This document shows, one piece after another, positions 21,364 through 31,860 of a DNA stretch of 64,000 nt (position 1 is the first letter of the stretch; each line of letters begins with the position of its first letter). The notes under the pieces are model-generated. The model worked only from the letters and a program-made list of their open reading frames with translations, searched no databases and was not told where the DNA came from. This DNA is from Morinoia aosen (taxonomy: Eukaryota > Arthropoda > Malacostraca > Amphipoda > Talitridae), in NCBI GenBank assembly GCA_030386875.1, contig CM059556.1, forward strand, positions 39,224,964 to 39,288,963, read 5' to 3'. The translations under genes and the position numbers were made by a program.

Positions 21364-23811
21364 TCACTGTCTCTTACTCCAGGCACGCACAAGAAACACT
21401 TTCATAGCCTCAGTGATACTCGCATTACACTCCTGATCCAATCCAGCAAGACAGCTCATACCGCAATCATCTTCAGCACATCTGGCATTCCACTCATTCT
21501 CTCCATACTGCTCAGACACCACATTCATAAAACTCTCTCTCTCTTGCTCATACTTACTACATTCCAGCACAAAATGCTCAATTGTTTCCTCTACTCCACT
21601 ATTACACTGCTGACATAATCTGTTATTATTCTCATTCCATCTCCATGTACGTCTGTTCACACTCAATGACTTACATCTCACAGCAAACAAGAGTTGACTT
21701 CCAAAACTACCATCATAGAACAGCTCAAACTTAGGTGCTTTCTTTTTCATATACCAGTTAAGTGTAGGCTTCCGCATCATGCTAAGCTTCCACTTATTCA
21801 ATCCATACTCTTTTGTTTGTCTCTCAATCTCTTTCTTCCACCTCTTGCAGTCCCACTCAGGCCCTACACCTCCTACATTTATTAAACTCCAGTCATCCAC
21901 AGGTCTCCCAATTCTAACATGAATAATCTTTTGCATACTGAGTTTCCTTGCATGCCCCCAACATACTTTCTCCCAATAGCTTACACTCAGATTCCATTCA
22001 AAGATTCGCCTTACCCACCTGCTATTCTGCATTCTTTCAATTCTCACCTTATAATTCAGCACAGCTTTCATCATTCTTTCTGAAAATAGGCTCCACCCTA
22101 GGTCACCTCTAATGGCTTCTATAGCTGTCCATTTCGGAGCACCCAATGCTACACGTCCTACCTTATTTTGTATCACATCCAGCTTTTCAAGATCACTTCC
22201 ATTCCAAGCAAGAGCACTCATACCATACATGACACTAGGTACAGCAACATACTTCCACATTCCTCTCACACATTCGTACTTGTTTGCTCTGTATCTGGCC
22301 ACACTACCTAACCGTCCACTCCACTGCATTGCTTTAGCCACTTTCTCACCTTTAGTTCTAGTACATCCATCTTCACTCATCATACAACCTAGATATTTGT
22401 ATTCTTTTGTTCTACCTATTCTGATTTCTCCGATATTCCACAGTCTGTCTCTATCAGTCTCATCACTATTTATAACCATGACCTTACTTTTATCGGCACC
22501 AAAGTTCATCTTGAAATCTGTACTATATCCATTCACAATGTCAAGCATCCTTTGTAGTTCATGACCACATTCACTAACCACAACCACATCATCAGCATAC
22601 AACAAACAGCTCAGTCTCTCATTACCAACTTTCAGTCCTAAACCACTCCCTCTCAGTCGAACTGCTAATTCTTCTGTGTACAATCCAAACAACAGGGGGG
22701 ACAGAGTACAGCCCTGTCTCACTCCTCTAACACTCCTCACTTGCCCTGTTTCCAAATTTCCTAACCTGTAGATAGCACTTGTGTTCTCATACAGACTCTG
22801 TACAATGTTCACTATTTTTCTGCTAAAACCAACTTTTCTCAAAATTTCAAACAGCCTAACCCGATCCACTCTGTCATACGCCTTTTCAATATCCAGGAAT
22901 GCTAAATATACCTTCTTGTTATCCTTCTTCATTCGCTCAATTATTTCACTCACTACAAACAGATTATCCTCCCCCCGTCTATCTTGCCTAAAACCATTCT
23001 GTTCTTCTCTCAGGACTCCTAATTCCTCAACTAAATTTTTCATTCTCTCATTCAAAATACCACAAAAGATCTTACATACGGTGTCACCCAGTGCAATTGG
23101 TCTGTAATTTTTAAGTTCTTTCATACTCTTATGTCCACCCTTATGCAACAGAACTACATTACACTTGTTCCAGTCATCCGGTACTCTTTCACTCTTCCAT
23201 ATCTCATCAAATAAACATTTCAACATACTGACTACACTCTCTCCTCCACATTTATAGAACTCATATGGTATCTTATCAGGGCCACATGCCTTTCCATTTT
23301 TCACTTTCTTCAAAAAACTTACAATCTCTTCACAAGTGATTTCGTCTTCCATTTGCAGTTCATGTTCATCTATCAGAAAATTTATTGGTTCATCATCTGT
23401 AACCTGCTCATTCATTCCACCAATGTCCTCCCAGTATTCTTCAACTGCTTTCACCATTTGCATCCTATCTTGCACACTGCAACCATTGACTACTAATTCA
23501 TCAACTTGAACTTCACTACCTCTATCATTACCTTGTATAAACCTATACCAATCTTTTATTCCATCTGGACCTTTCTTTCTTAGATTTTCAACTTGGTGTC
23601 TCTCTTCTTTAACCCTAGCCTCATTGATCATTCTCTTTACTTTCTTCTGCTGGTCCTTGTACTCATTCCATACACTCTGCCATTCATCCTCAGTAATTCT
23701 GCGTCTTTCATACATTTTCCTCATACTGCGTTGTTTTTTATTTAAAGTCTTCCTTCTCGTTCGTTCTTCCTTTATCTCACTCGTAAACCACCTAGCATTC
23801 CCTGTATGCAT
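21364..23811 (-). CDS. LINE ORF2, reverse transcriptase part
   Basis: 815 codons. After a basic linker (NARWFTSEIKEERTRRKTL) come the RT motifs: YRPIALGDTVCKIF, EEQNGFRQDRRGEDNLF, VYLAFLDIEKAYDRV (first catalytic Asp), GVRQGCTLSPLLFGLY and LLYADDVVVV with the Asp pair, then FGADKSKVMV and YKYLGCMMSEDG in the thumb. The C-terminal zinc-finger-like CQQCNSGVEETIEHFVLEC is of the kind found at the end of many LINE ORF2 proteins. The frame is offset by one base from the endonuclease part, near 23808, so ORF2 is not continuous. The Met at 23811 is not a native start. Function in life: target-primed reverse transcription of its own RNA. Confidence 0.93.
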   Translation of the reverse strand: MHTGNARWFTSEIKEERTRRKTLNKKQRSMRKMYERRRITEDEWQSVWNEYKDQQKKVKRMINEARVKEERHQVENLRKKGPDGIKDWYRFIQGNDRGSEVQVDELVVNGCSVQDRMQMVKAVEEYWEDIGGMNEQVTDDEPINFLIDEHELQMEDEITCEEIVSFLKKVKNGKACGPDKIPYEFYKCGGESVVSMLKCLFDEIWKSERVPDDWNKCNVVLLHKGGHKSMKELKNYRPIALGDTVCKIFCGILNERMKNLVEELGVLREEQNGFRQDRRGEDNLFVVSEIIERMKKDNKKVYLAFLDIEKAYDRVDRVRLFEILRKVGFSRKIVNIVQSLYENTSAIYRLGNLETGQVRSVRGVRQGCTLSPLLFGLYTEELAVRLRGSGLGLKVGNERLSCLLYADDVVVVSECGHELQRMLDIVNGYSTDFKMNFGADKSKVMVINSDETDRDRLWNIGEIRIGRTKEYKYLGCMMSEDGCTRTKGEKVAKAMQWSGRLGSVARYRANKYECVRGMWKYVAVPSVMYGMSALAWNGSDLEKLDVIQNKVGRVALGAPKWTAIEAIRGDLGWSLFSERMMKAVLNYKVRIERMQNSRWVRRIFEWNLSVSYWEKVCWGHARKLSMQKIIHVRIGRPVDDWSLINVGGVGPEWDCKRWKKEIERQTKEYGLNKWKLSMMRKPTLNWYMKKKAPKFELFYDGSFGSQLLFAVRCKSLSVNRRTWRWNENNNRLCQQCNSGVEETIEHFVLECSKYEQERESFMNVVSEQYGENEWNARCAEDDCGMSCLAGLDQECNASITEAMKVFLVRAWSKRQ

Positions 23812-24773
23812 TTCATTCTACCGATCTTTTGCTCTGCCACATCATACAAGGTTCTTGCAATCTCCTTATTTAGGCCATTTACATTTCCACACCTGTTCCA
23901 GTTACATCTACTCAATTCATTTCTAAATTCTTCCCAGTTTGCCATTTTAATACGCCAATTTTCTCTTACTCTGCTGGCCTTCTGCATCGGCTCCTTTCCA
24001 CCCCAATTATATTCTAGTACAAGCATTTTATGGTCACTATCAATATCAAAATCATCTTCATCTACAAACATTTCTTTGACACACTCTCTTGCTCTACTAT
24101 TCACTATCATATAGTCAATTGCAGTTTTACATTCCCTGCTTTGCCATGTATGCAAGCCATTTCCTATTGTTACATTTAGGTTCTCAAGTTCATTCTCATC
24201 ACAGAAATCAATCAATTTTTGTCCATTTGCATTCACAGGCTCACCAAGTATACCAACATGGCCATTCATATCACCCATCAAAATCAGAGGGCATCTGCAA
24301 TGCTCTTGCACAATTCTTGTTAATATTTCATACTTTTTTACATTCTCTTGATGAGCTAAAATACCATCAGTTGTCATATAGCATACAACCACAATAACAC
24401 ATCCTCTGGCATGCATTCTTTCACACTTTATTACTTACAGATCTTCACTCTCAGGTTCATTTCCAACAGGAATTTCTTCTAATTTCCAATTTAGAGCATT
24501 TTTTACAATGAGACCAACTCCACCACCTCTTTTTTGCCAACTTACACGCCCTTTTCCAATCATGTAGTACTTACTCTCCTTACATTTTAAACTGACTCTA
24601 TCACGCATTTGGGTCTCTACTACACCAACACAATCCAAATCTCCATTCTCAAATTCTGCTACAAGGTCATTTAACTTTCCTGCATTCCATCCACGCACAT
24701 TTATACATCCAAACCTTACAACACTATTGGACAATTCACGACATTTTTCATTTTTGCTCTGACAGCTTTCCAT
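23772..24773 (-). pseudogene. LINE ORF2, apurinic-like endonuclease part (one in-frame stop)
   Basis: The start ATG at 24773 directly follows the ORF1 stop (TGA then ATG). The frame reads FGCINVRGWNAGKLNDLV (the N-terminal Asn region of the fold), VGVVETQM with the metal-binding Glu, and KRGGGVGLIVKN, then meets a TAA at 24437-24435. It continues in the same frame with VIVVVCYMTTDG, LILMGDMNGHVG (catalytic Asp/Asn), TWQSRECKTAIDYMIVNS (the Asp of the DY motif) and DFDIDSDHKMLV (the catalytic SDH). All catalytic positions seem kept, so inactivation looks recent. It ends at about 23772 where the register is lost relative to the RT part. Confidence 0.88.
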
Positions 24774-25949
24774 TCATCCAGTTCCACCTTCCATTACAAT
24801 ATGAGTACACCCAATCCACTGGATGTATCTCCTGGAGAGTTTCATCTCACCTTCTTGAGTAAGGTGGACTCCATCTCCACGAAAACACCCACTCTGGATC
24901 AGGTTATCCATATCAAGGAAGCTGGAACCCATTTCACGCTTTCTCATACTCTCAGCTTTCATACTCATAATCCTTTTATGCACTTCCCTATTCACCTCCT
25001 TTCGCACCCTTTCATACTCCTCACCACATGCAGGCCTTCTCAGCAGACTGGTCACAGCCACTCTTACATTCTTCTTTCGCGCCCTTTCAACAACATTCAT
25101 AATTGCATTCACCGTACGCTCTCTCCCACATTCAAGCAATCCATTGCCACCTCCTTGCAGTACAACCATCCCTTCATCCATTCCATCTATCACTTCCTCA
25201 GCATGCCTACAAATCTCATTCACTCCCTTTCCTCTCATGCTCGTACATCCACTACGGTCAGTCATACTCACAAACCTATCAACATTCTTCACCATGCTGT
25301 CACCACATATTCTAATTGTAGGTCTCACTCTCCCTTTCATACTACTCTTTTGTTCAACTCTTCCACTCACATCACTCTTTCCATCCATCTTCCTTTCATT
25401 CACTTCCACTACAGGCGCCTGCACCTCATGTGGCATATCAACAGGTTGCTCCTTCACTCTCTTCCCATTCGTACTTCTTTCATCATGCTCATTCATCCTT
25501 CTACTCTCAGCTGACACATTTGCACCACCATTCACTTCATTTATTGCATTCACACTCCTTGCACCATCATCCACTTCATTTGCACTCCTTGCACCATCAT
25601 CCACTTCATTTGCACTCCTTTCACCACCACCATTTACCTCTTCATTCACTGCATTTGCACCATTCTCATTCTTTCCTTCATTCAACTTCCTTTCATCCTT
25701 CAAATCAGCCTCTAAAGCAACCATCAGAATTGTCAATCTCTCAACCTCCTCTTCCAACTTCTTTCTCTCGTCATTCAAACATTTCCAGCACGTAAACACA
25801 AGATCATTCAACTTCCTCCGACTCATCTCTCTCAAACCTTTGCATGCATCTATATCTACCCACTCTTTACAAGTCATGCACTCAATCTCCTCATCCATTC
25901 CACTTGCACCTCCCTTCCTACGACCAGTCCTATTTCTTGCCATCCTCAA
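24774..25949 (-). CDS. LINE ORF1 with CxxC finger, coiled coil and SGNH esterase domain
   Basis: 391 residues, uninterrupted. The N-terminus carries CMTCKEWVDIDACKG and FTCWKC, spaced like a PHD-type zinc finger (residues ~25-60). Next comes a Lys/Glu/Leu heptad-like stretch (~60-95, likely coiled coil), a low-complexity Asn/Glu/Val region with two copies of NEVDDGARS (~100-150), and then an SGNH hydrolase domain from about residue 205. That domain has ICGDSMVKNVD (nucleophile Ser block), VVLQGGGNGLLE (Gly/Asn block) and GDGVHLTQEGE (Asp/His block). In CR1/L2-type LINEs such ORF1 proteins bind RNA and have esterase activity. All four block residues are present here. The start is the first Met after the 5' region. 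Confidence 0.9.
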   Translation of the reverse strand: MRMARNRTGRRKGGASGMDEEIECMTCKEWVDIDACKGLREMSRRKLNDLVFTCWKCLNDERKKLEEEVERLTILMVALEADLKDERKLNEGKNENGANAVNEEVNGGGERSANEVDDGARSANEVDDGARSVNAINEVNGGANVSAESRRMNEHDERSTNGKRVKEQPVDMPHEVQAPVVEVNERKMDGKSDVSGRVEQKSSMKGRVRPTIRICGDSMVKNVDRFVSMTDRSGCTSMRGKGVNEICRHAEEVIDGMDEGMVVLQGGGNGLLECGRERTVNAIMNVVERARKKNVRVAVTSLLRRPACGEEYERVRKEVNREVHKRIMSMKAESMRKREMGSSFLDMDNLIQSGCFRGDGVHLTQEGEMKLSRRYIQWIGCTHIVMEGGTG

Positions 25950-26345
25950 ACACAGACTTCTATCTCAGTACAAATTTCACAGGCAGAAGAAGTCTTCACT
26001 CACCAAATCTACTGAAAATCAAGTTATCAAAAAAAAAGAATCAAAAACGTTTCCTACTACTCACAGTCACTCTCTACAATGTCACACACTATACTCTTTA
26101 TATGCAAAGAAAGCTTAACTACCAGTCAAAACACCTCAGTCAAAAATTGCAAGTCACCACACCAAAGTCCAATGCTCAGTCTCAACTCTCACGCAACAAA
26201 AAAACTACTCTCACGAGCACTCCATACAAAGTCACACACTGTACTCACGTGAATATACAAACTATACCATTTTTTAGCAACTTCACTTTAATTCACCACA
26301 ATATTCGTCGGAGGACCAGAAACCAATCAATTGCCACCACGTTCT

Positions 26346-27170
26346 AACGCCACAAGAGGCCAGGAAGCGTAGATACAGCCATTCAGTGAAGAGAACTAGG
26401 GAGCACATCCCGTCCGCCAATCAGCGCTCTCGAAGGAATCACACGTGGAGGTGTGTCGAGCGCGAACCAATCATAGGCAAAACTTCAGGACCTGCAAGTT
26501 TCCAACGAATCAAAATTGAGAAAATCGAGTGACTTTCTCTGTAGCTTGGAAGAATCCAGACCCTTCGAGAAAGAAAGAGGCGACACACATAAAAGGAGTG
26601 AGACGAGGATAATCAGGGTTCTTTTTGGTGGAGGCGAGTGCGGAAAGGTGCACGCATCTGAGGGGCACGCCAACAGGCACGCCGGCGCACTGCTGGTGTG
26701 CCTTCAACATACTCAGCAAATCGAATATCTGAGCACATCGAAATTTTCAAGAAAGGCAACGTCGTCCATCATAAATCGTCGAAGCACCAATTTTGCAACA
26801 GCGACTCGCGCGAAGAATTACGGCCTGAGCACATCGACAATTCAATGTGAAGAGAAATGCCCATGGAGAATCTCTACGCCAATTATAAGCTCACAAACAA
26901 CCACAGCATTAAAATGTGGAGTCACGCGTTAACCAACAATGCGGAAGGAAACAAGAAAAGATCTACAGTTATCCAGCCCTTCAACGCAGCCAAAACTCAG
27001 ATATGCGAAGCTTGGATGTGCGGAAAATGGAGGGCAGCAGCGCTTGCCTGACGGAGCATGAGTATCACCGACGCCGCGATGGAACTCTAAGAATCTGTTG
27101 AGAATTCTGTTGAGAAATTGGAAGAAGTCGGCACCGAACACTCAGCGATCGCGCATCACAGAAAAGTTGA
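26346..27170. other. GC-richer island with CCAAT motifs, possible promoter or unknown exon
   Basis: This stretch upstream of the minus-strand LINE is GC-richer than its surroundings. It has CCGCCAATCAGCGC (about 26415) and GAACCAATCATAGG (about 26464), then ACATAAAAGG (about 26588). A 138-codon plus-strand frame (26516-26932) has no recognised domain. It could be a host promoter with a 5' exon, or the far 5' region of the LINE. No gene is assigned. Confidence 0.35.
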
Positions 27171-28440
27171 AATTTCGTCTTATAGAGATCGTTGAAACAG
27201 TAATTTAAAGTGAAAAATTGGAAAGCAAAATAGCACACTGAACGGTGCTTTCAGATTGCCGCGCAGTCCAATGTGATTAGTGTGATGTGTTTTCTTAGCT
27301 GAGGTTCCAATTTTGTATTGTGCATAATGCGAAGCGTGCTGTATTATGACACCTTGTTGTAAGTCAAGGTTCTTCCTGTTTTGGCATATCCCTTTTATTT
27401 CATGTGTGCGCTAGCCAGGATATTCATTTCATGTTTCTAATTCTTTTGTTATAGTGCGAAATTCAATGTTTGATAGTTGTCAAGAAATTCTATGCAGCCA
27501 AGATTTAGCTATCTCATTGTGCCGGATAAAACTGTCATGACGTTAAATCATAAGCATCTTACATTAGTGCACTGGTGCGCATTTTTTATTATTTCGTTAA
27601 AATATTCCCTGTGCCAAAATTCCACGTGTTCATCTTAAAATAAAACTCATGTTAATCTTTCAAATTATTTTATTCTCCATGTCTAGTATGCAGGTGCACG
27701 CAAGCATGAAAGTATAATACTCTAAAATTGTGCGGGGGTGAAATTCCCTCAAGCGTCTGAGAAGGGGGTCCTAAACCACAACCTTTTCTCATGTCGCAAC
27801 ACAATCATAGGATAACAAAATTAATGCTCAAAATTTCTAGGAATACTGAAAAAGTAAAATTAGTGTAAGATAATTTATATTATAATTCAACAACATCAAT
27901 TATCTCAAAAAGACCTCGCGCATTATATATTAAAATATATATATATATATAATTCAAAGCGTAAATTTACTCTCTAAATACTAAAAAGATAACTATTGAT
28001 ATTCTTATTACTCTCACTTTTATGAGAAAATATAATCCTCCAGATCAAAATTAAAACTAAAGTTCGTACTTACGTAATCTTTTCAAAATGAACTATTCCC
28101 AATGAATCTGAGTAGGATGGTTCTTCTCAGGAGAGCGTAGATCAATTTAAAACGTAAACTACTAAGTCAAAAAATTGTTAATAATTACCACGAATAAATA
28201 CACATTTTTTTCTATTTCGTTCGTACAAACTCCTAAATTTCTTTCTGATAAGCCCCGAATAAATCATCTTAACAATTTGAAAACCACTTACTCCCCTCAG
28301 ATTCACAAAAAAATATTCAAAAATGAACTCCACAAACAACGAACGTATAATTCCGAGCAAGTCATTGGTTTACCTGGCATTGAAGGGACCAATTTCACAC
28401 TTTTTGACGTGGCAATTTGCGTCAGTTCCGAGATCAAGTG
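27171..28440. other. Non-coding stretch, no gene recognised
   Basis: AT-rich, including a short (TA)n near 27930-27950. Small frames without recognised domains are not called. Confidence 0.5.
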
Positions 28441-28469
28441 AAATTCACCGAACAGAAGCAGGATCTCTG

Positions 28470-28601
28470 ACGCCAGCGGTGACGTCAGCGCGTTAAAGGC
28501 GTGGCAACACCCGAGGGAAGCATGCAACAGATTGCTCTGCTCACTCGTGTGCTTCCCTTTCATTTTTAATTGGCTTTCGATTCTCTGTCCAAGACTTGAA
28601 A
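28470..28601 (+). promoter_or_regulatory. Candidate promoter with CRE-type palindrome
   Basis: A GC-richer patch contains the full palindrome TGACGTCA at 28480-28487, the classical cAMP-response/bZIP site, about 115 bp before the ATG of the candidate exon at 28602. No TATA box is seen. Direction is inferred from the downstream donor. Confidence 0.4.
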
Positions 28602-28681
28602 ATGACGGCACGCGTTCTAGCGAGGATGACGCAAGCGAGGGTTCCAAGAAGATCGGGCATTGACGGAGACATAGTCGATAC
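28602..28681 (+). CDS. Candidate first coding exon, basic N-terminus (uncertain)
   Basis: From the ATG the frame reads MTARVLARMTQARVPRRSGI then DGDIVD, followed by GTGAGT at 28682. An Arg-rich, acid-poor start of this kind resembles a mitochondrial targeting peptide. The exon would end in phase 2, whereas the rhodanese exon at 62804 needs phase 1, so a direct joining would be out of frame. It may therefore belong to another gene, to an unseen intermediate exon, or be untranslated. A second possible donor (GAGGTACGTAA) lies at about 28700. Evidence is only the donor, the composition and the CRE upstream. Confidence 0.3.
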
Positions 28682-28699
28682 GTGAGTTTGTTTCGAGGT

Positions 28700-29785
28700 A
28701 CGTAAATGAACAAAGTAAAAGGAAGAAAGTTCATGACTTCAAAAAAGTCTACTCGCGTTAATTAAGACATTCAAATGCTGGGACAGTGATATGGCAAATT
28801 TTTTGTGGGTATGTTTCTCTTAATTGCTCTGCAAGTTGATGCATGCTTTTGAATCTTATGTAATAGAAAATCTGTTGCATTGTCATTTAACTTATAATAT
28901 ATCACCTATCAACGATAACCTACAGCATCCTTAACGACTGTTAGCATCAACCCCGTAACTTCTGAAACCTACCCATCTATACTGATGCCGCAGTTCTTAA
29001 TTTTGACCTAGGCTAAGAAGTAGAACACCTGTGTCCGTGATAAGCACGGATTATTTGATCGTTTGTTTTTGCCGGAGTAACTCGTAAAAATTGTGCCTTC
29101 ATTTTGTGATTATTCTTTAGGTTCATTCACTGTTATATTTGATTTGAACAGTGACATTGAATGTTCTATAATTATTTATTGTTAGGTTTTTACGAGTGTA
29201 GGAACAAAGTTGATTGCTTAGTTTACTCATACATATTTCCTTTATTTGCAGAACGAGACTCATAATATTTTCAGCCCGTAGCCGTTCATTATAACTACTG
29301 AGGTCACGCTGCAACCGTTCACTGTAGCCCTTCTCTCATTGCGCTACCAATTACTGTTTCACGTGATGTTGACCAGCAGCAAAACCAAACTGAATTAAAT
29401 GACTATTGTTTCAACCACCTGAATGTGCTCTTGTTGATTTCGTGTTCAGTGAAACCAGTTGTGAAGAATAACTAGGGCCGGTGATGCCAAGCGAAGGTGT
29501 GTGGCGCCTTCATATGCATTAATTTATCTAAAAAATCTACTCATAAATACTTGTTATAGAATAATCCATTTGTATCGTTCAATTTATCGTATCAAGGATT
29601 TTTAAATTAATTCGTTTTAATATACGCTCTTGATTAGTTACAAAGTTTTAATCACAATTTGAGAATTTCAATGTTAGAATATCAATGTAATCAGCTTGCT
29701 TTGACTGGACCAAACTGCACTGGGTTTGACTGATGAACAGCTGGAAGGACTGAGACAAGCATAAGTAACTAAGTCATGCAAATCA
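28700..29785. other. Non-coding stretch, no feature recognised
   Basis: AT-rich; no coding segment or known repeat was recognised. Confidence 0.45.
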
Positions 29786-30075
29786 AAATTTACATTTACG
29801 ATGGAGGTTAAGAAAATATCGTGAGCAATATCGTATGACGTGGAAACAAAATATATTTGAATCATAAAAACTAAATTTACACATACATACAATCAACAAA
29901 TTATTACGTGCCATGCTCAAACCACTGTGAGGCGTTCATATAGAGATTAACATTGAGATGAAAAAATATATTGCTCGATGGAGGTCAAAAAATATTACGT
30001 GCAATGTAGTATGACATGAAAAAATATAGTCGAATCATAAAAATAAAATTTGCTCATAAAATCAACAAAACAACG
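29786..30075. repeat. Diverged tandem duplication, about 180-bp period
   Basis: GATGGAGGT(T/C)AA, AAATAT-(C/T)GTG, GTATGAC(G/A)TG, GAATCATAAAAA-TAAA and AATCAACAAA occur in the same order from about 29800 and again from about 29975. Confidence 0.65.
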
Positions 30076-30583
30076 GAATCCTGTGTAATGGAATAATAAT
30101 GCTGTGTAATGGAATAATACTTTTTTTTGAGTCTTAAAAACAAGAGTTGTAGAATTTGAGAGTATGAATTTTAGATTGCATGCTCTAAAACCAGCTGGTC
30201 TGCCGCTCTTGTCACCAGCGGAGAAATTATGCAAGGAAGTTATTATTCCAATGCAATTCAGATTTAAAAACGTCTTAAATTAGGAGACAATACCACGAAC
30301 AGAACGTCGAGCGTCGTAGGAGAAATCCCTCTAAATTTAAACAAAGACAAATAAGAAGTTTGTTCATTACAATAGTTGTCATGGCAGTCACGTGGCACAG
30401 CCTGCTGTTTGTCTGCACAGCTCAAAGTAAAGTAGAAATTAGAATTTAGGTCTCCTTGTGCTCGCCCAAGAAATGGATTACGTATGTTTGGAAAAAAGTA
30501 TTCGACCCTTATGTTCAAACATGCATAAAATGTTTTATATTTATGGGTGCGACATTAATTCATGATGTTTATAGACATGACAT
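30076..30583. other. Non-coding stretch, no feature recognised
   Basis: A short local duplication (CTGTGTAATGGAATAATA twice near 30080-30120) is the only structure noticed. Confidence 0.5.
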
Positions 30584-30658
30584 CCCAGTCTATCTTTTTA
30601 GCCGCCTGCATGCATGTTTTTCGCTACCTAGGCGATTGAAGCGAAAAATTTAGAGTGT
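30584..30658. mobile_element. Palindromic foldback element, copy 7 (deleted right arm)
   Basis: The left arm CCCAGTCTATCTTTTTAGCC, GCCTGCATGCATGTTTTTCG and the centre CTACCTAGGCGATTGAAGCG are followed by GAAAAATTTAGAGTGTG only. It sits inside the ~30-bp GAACATGATATT array, so it inserted into that array. Confidence 0.75.
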
Positions 30659-30910
30659 GATTAGTTCATGATATTTATGGACATGGTATTATTGAATGAA
30701 ATTTATGAACATCATTTGAATGCATGATGTTTATGAACATGATATTAATGCATTGCAGTTATGGACATGATATTAATGTATTGCAGTTATGAACATGATA
30801 TTAATGCATGTTATTTATGAACATCATATTAACACATGATATATATATGGACATCAAATTTTTGTGCGACATTTATGAACATTATATTATTATACGATAT
30901 TTTCGAACAT
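30659..30910. repeat. Degenerate ~30-bp tandem repeat
   Basis: The unit is TTATGAACATGATATTAATG with CATGATGT or CATTGCAG at the join, about eight copies. The array also has one or two units left of the foldback copy at 30540-30583. Confidence 0.8.
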
Positions 30911-31011
30911 CGATGCCATTTGTGGAGGCAAATGGGATCACATAAGCGTTTTCAGGGTGCTCATGTGCGTTATCAACAGGTGTAGTGCACATGTGTGTAC
31001 AGTAAACGAAC

Positions 31012-31860
31012 GCTGTGAACATTTGTGGGCTGTTAACAGGTGCAGTGAACATTTGTGGGCTGTTAACAGGTGTAATGAACATTTGTAGGCTGTTAACAGG
31101 AGCAGTGAACATTTGTGGGCTGTGTGCAGGAGCAGTGAACATTTGTGGGCTGTTAACAGGTGCAGTGAACATTTGTGGGCTGTTAACAGGTGCAGTGAAC
31201 ATTTGTGGGCTGTTAACAGGTGCAGTGAACATTTGTGGGCTGTTATCAGGTGCAGTGAACATTTGTAGGCTGTTAACAGGTGCAGTGAACATTTGTGGGC
31301 TGTTAACAGGTGCAGTGAACATTTGTGGGCTGTTAACAGGAGCAGTGAACATTTGTGGGCTGTTAACAGGTGCAGCGAATATTTGTTCGCTTTTAACAGT
31401 GCAGTGAACATTTGTGGGCTGTTAACAGGTGCAGTGAACATTTGTGGGCTGTTAACAGGAGCAGTGAACATTTGTGGGCTGTTAACAGGTGCAGTGAACA
31501 TTTTTGGGCTGTTAACAGGTGCAGCGAACATTTGTGGGCTGTTAACAGGTGCAGTGAACATTTGTGGGCTGTTAACAGGTGCAGTGAACATTTTTTCGCT
31601 GTTAACAGGTGCAGTGAACATTTGTGGGCTGTTAACAGGTGCAGCGAACATTTGTTCGCTGTTAACAGGTGCAGTGAACATTTGTGGGCTGTTAACAGGT
31701 GCAGTGAACATTTGTCCGCTGTTAACAGGAGCAGTGAACACTTGTGGGCTGTTTACAGGTGCAGTGAACATTTGTTCGCTGTTAACAGGTGCAGTGAACA
31801 TTTGTTCGCTGTTAACAGGTGCAGTGAACATTTGTTCGCTGTTAACAAGAGCTGTAAACA
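31012..31860. repeat. 30-bp minisatellite array, about 28 copies
   Basis: The unit is TGTTAACAGGTGCAGTGAAC followed by ATTTGTGGGC. Variants TTCGC and CCGCT dominate toward the right end. One unit near 31390 is a base short, which shifts the frame. Both strands are open over long stretches (a Val-Asn-Ile-Cys-Gly-Leu-Leu-Thr-Gly-Ala decapeptide on +, Met-Phe-Thr-Ala-Pro-Val-Asn-Ser-Pro-Gln on -) purely because 30 is divisible by 3. Confidence 0.96.

Larger units (their letters stand above)
21107..26345 (-). mobile_element. Near full-length non-LTR retrotransposon (LINE) with esterase ORF1
   Basis: Read on the minus strand: a 5' region (about 26345-25950) with a repeated GTCACACACT(A/G)TACTC motif, ORF1 (25949-24774), ORF2 (24773-21364), a ~227-bp 3'UTR (21363-21137) and a tail of five TTCAAG-type hexamers (21136-21107). 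The ORF1 plan (cysteine fingers, coiled coil, SGNH esterase) followed by endonuclease-RT is known from CR1/L2-group LINEs. The RT and its C-terminal CCHC-like finger leave the clade open. Two breaks in ORF2 are visible. The exact 5' end and target duplication were not determined. Confidence 0.88.

Noticed and set aside
24774-25949. Host esterase gene on the minus strand
   Set aside because: Its stop abuts the ORF2 start of a LINE, and the finger, coiled-coil and SGNH plan is that of LINE ORF1 proteins.
28303-28734. 143-codon minus-strand frame
   Set aside because: No recognised domain, and it overlaps the CRE-containing patch whose splice-like signals point to the + strand.
31012-31860. CRISPR array
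   Set aside because: Repeats are directly adjacent with no unique spacers, and the genome is eukaryotic. The same applies to the other arrays.
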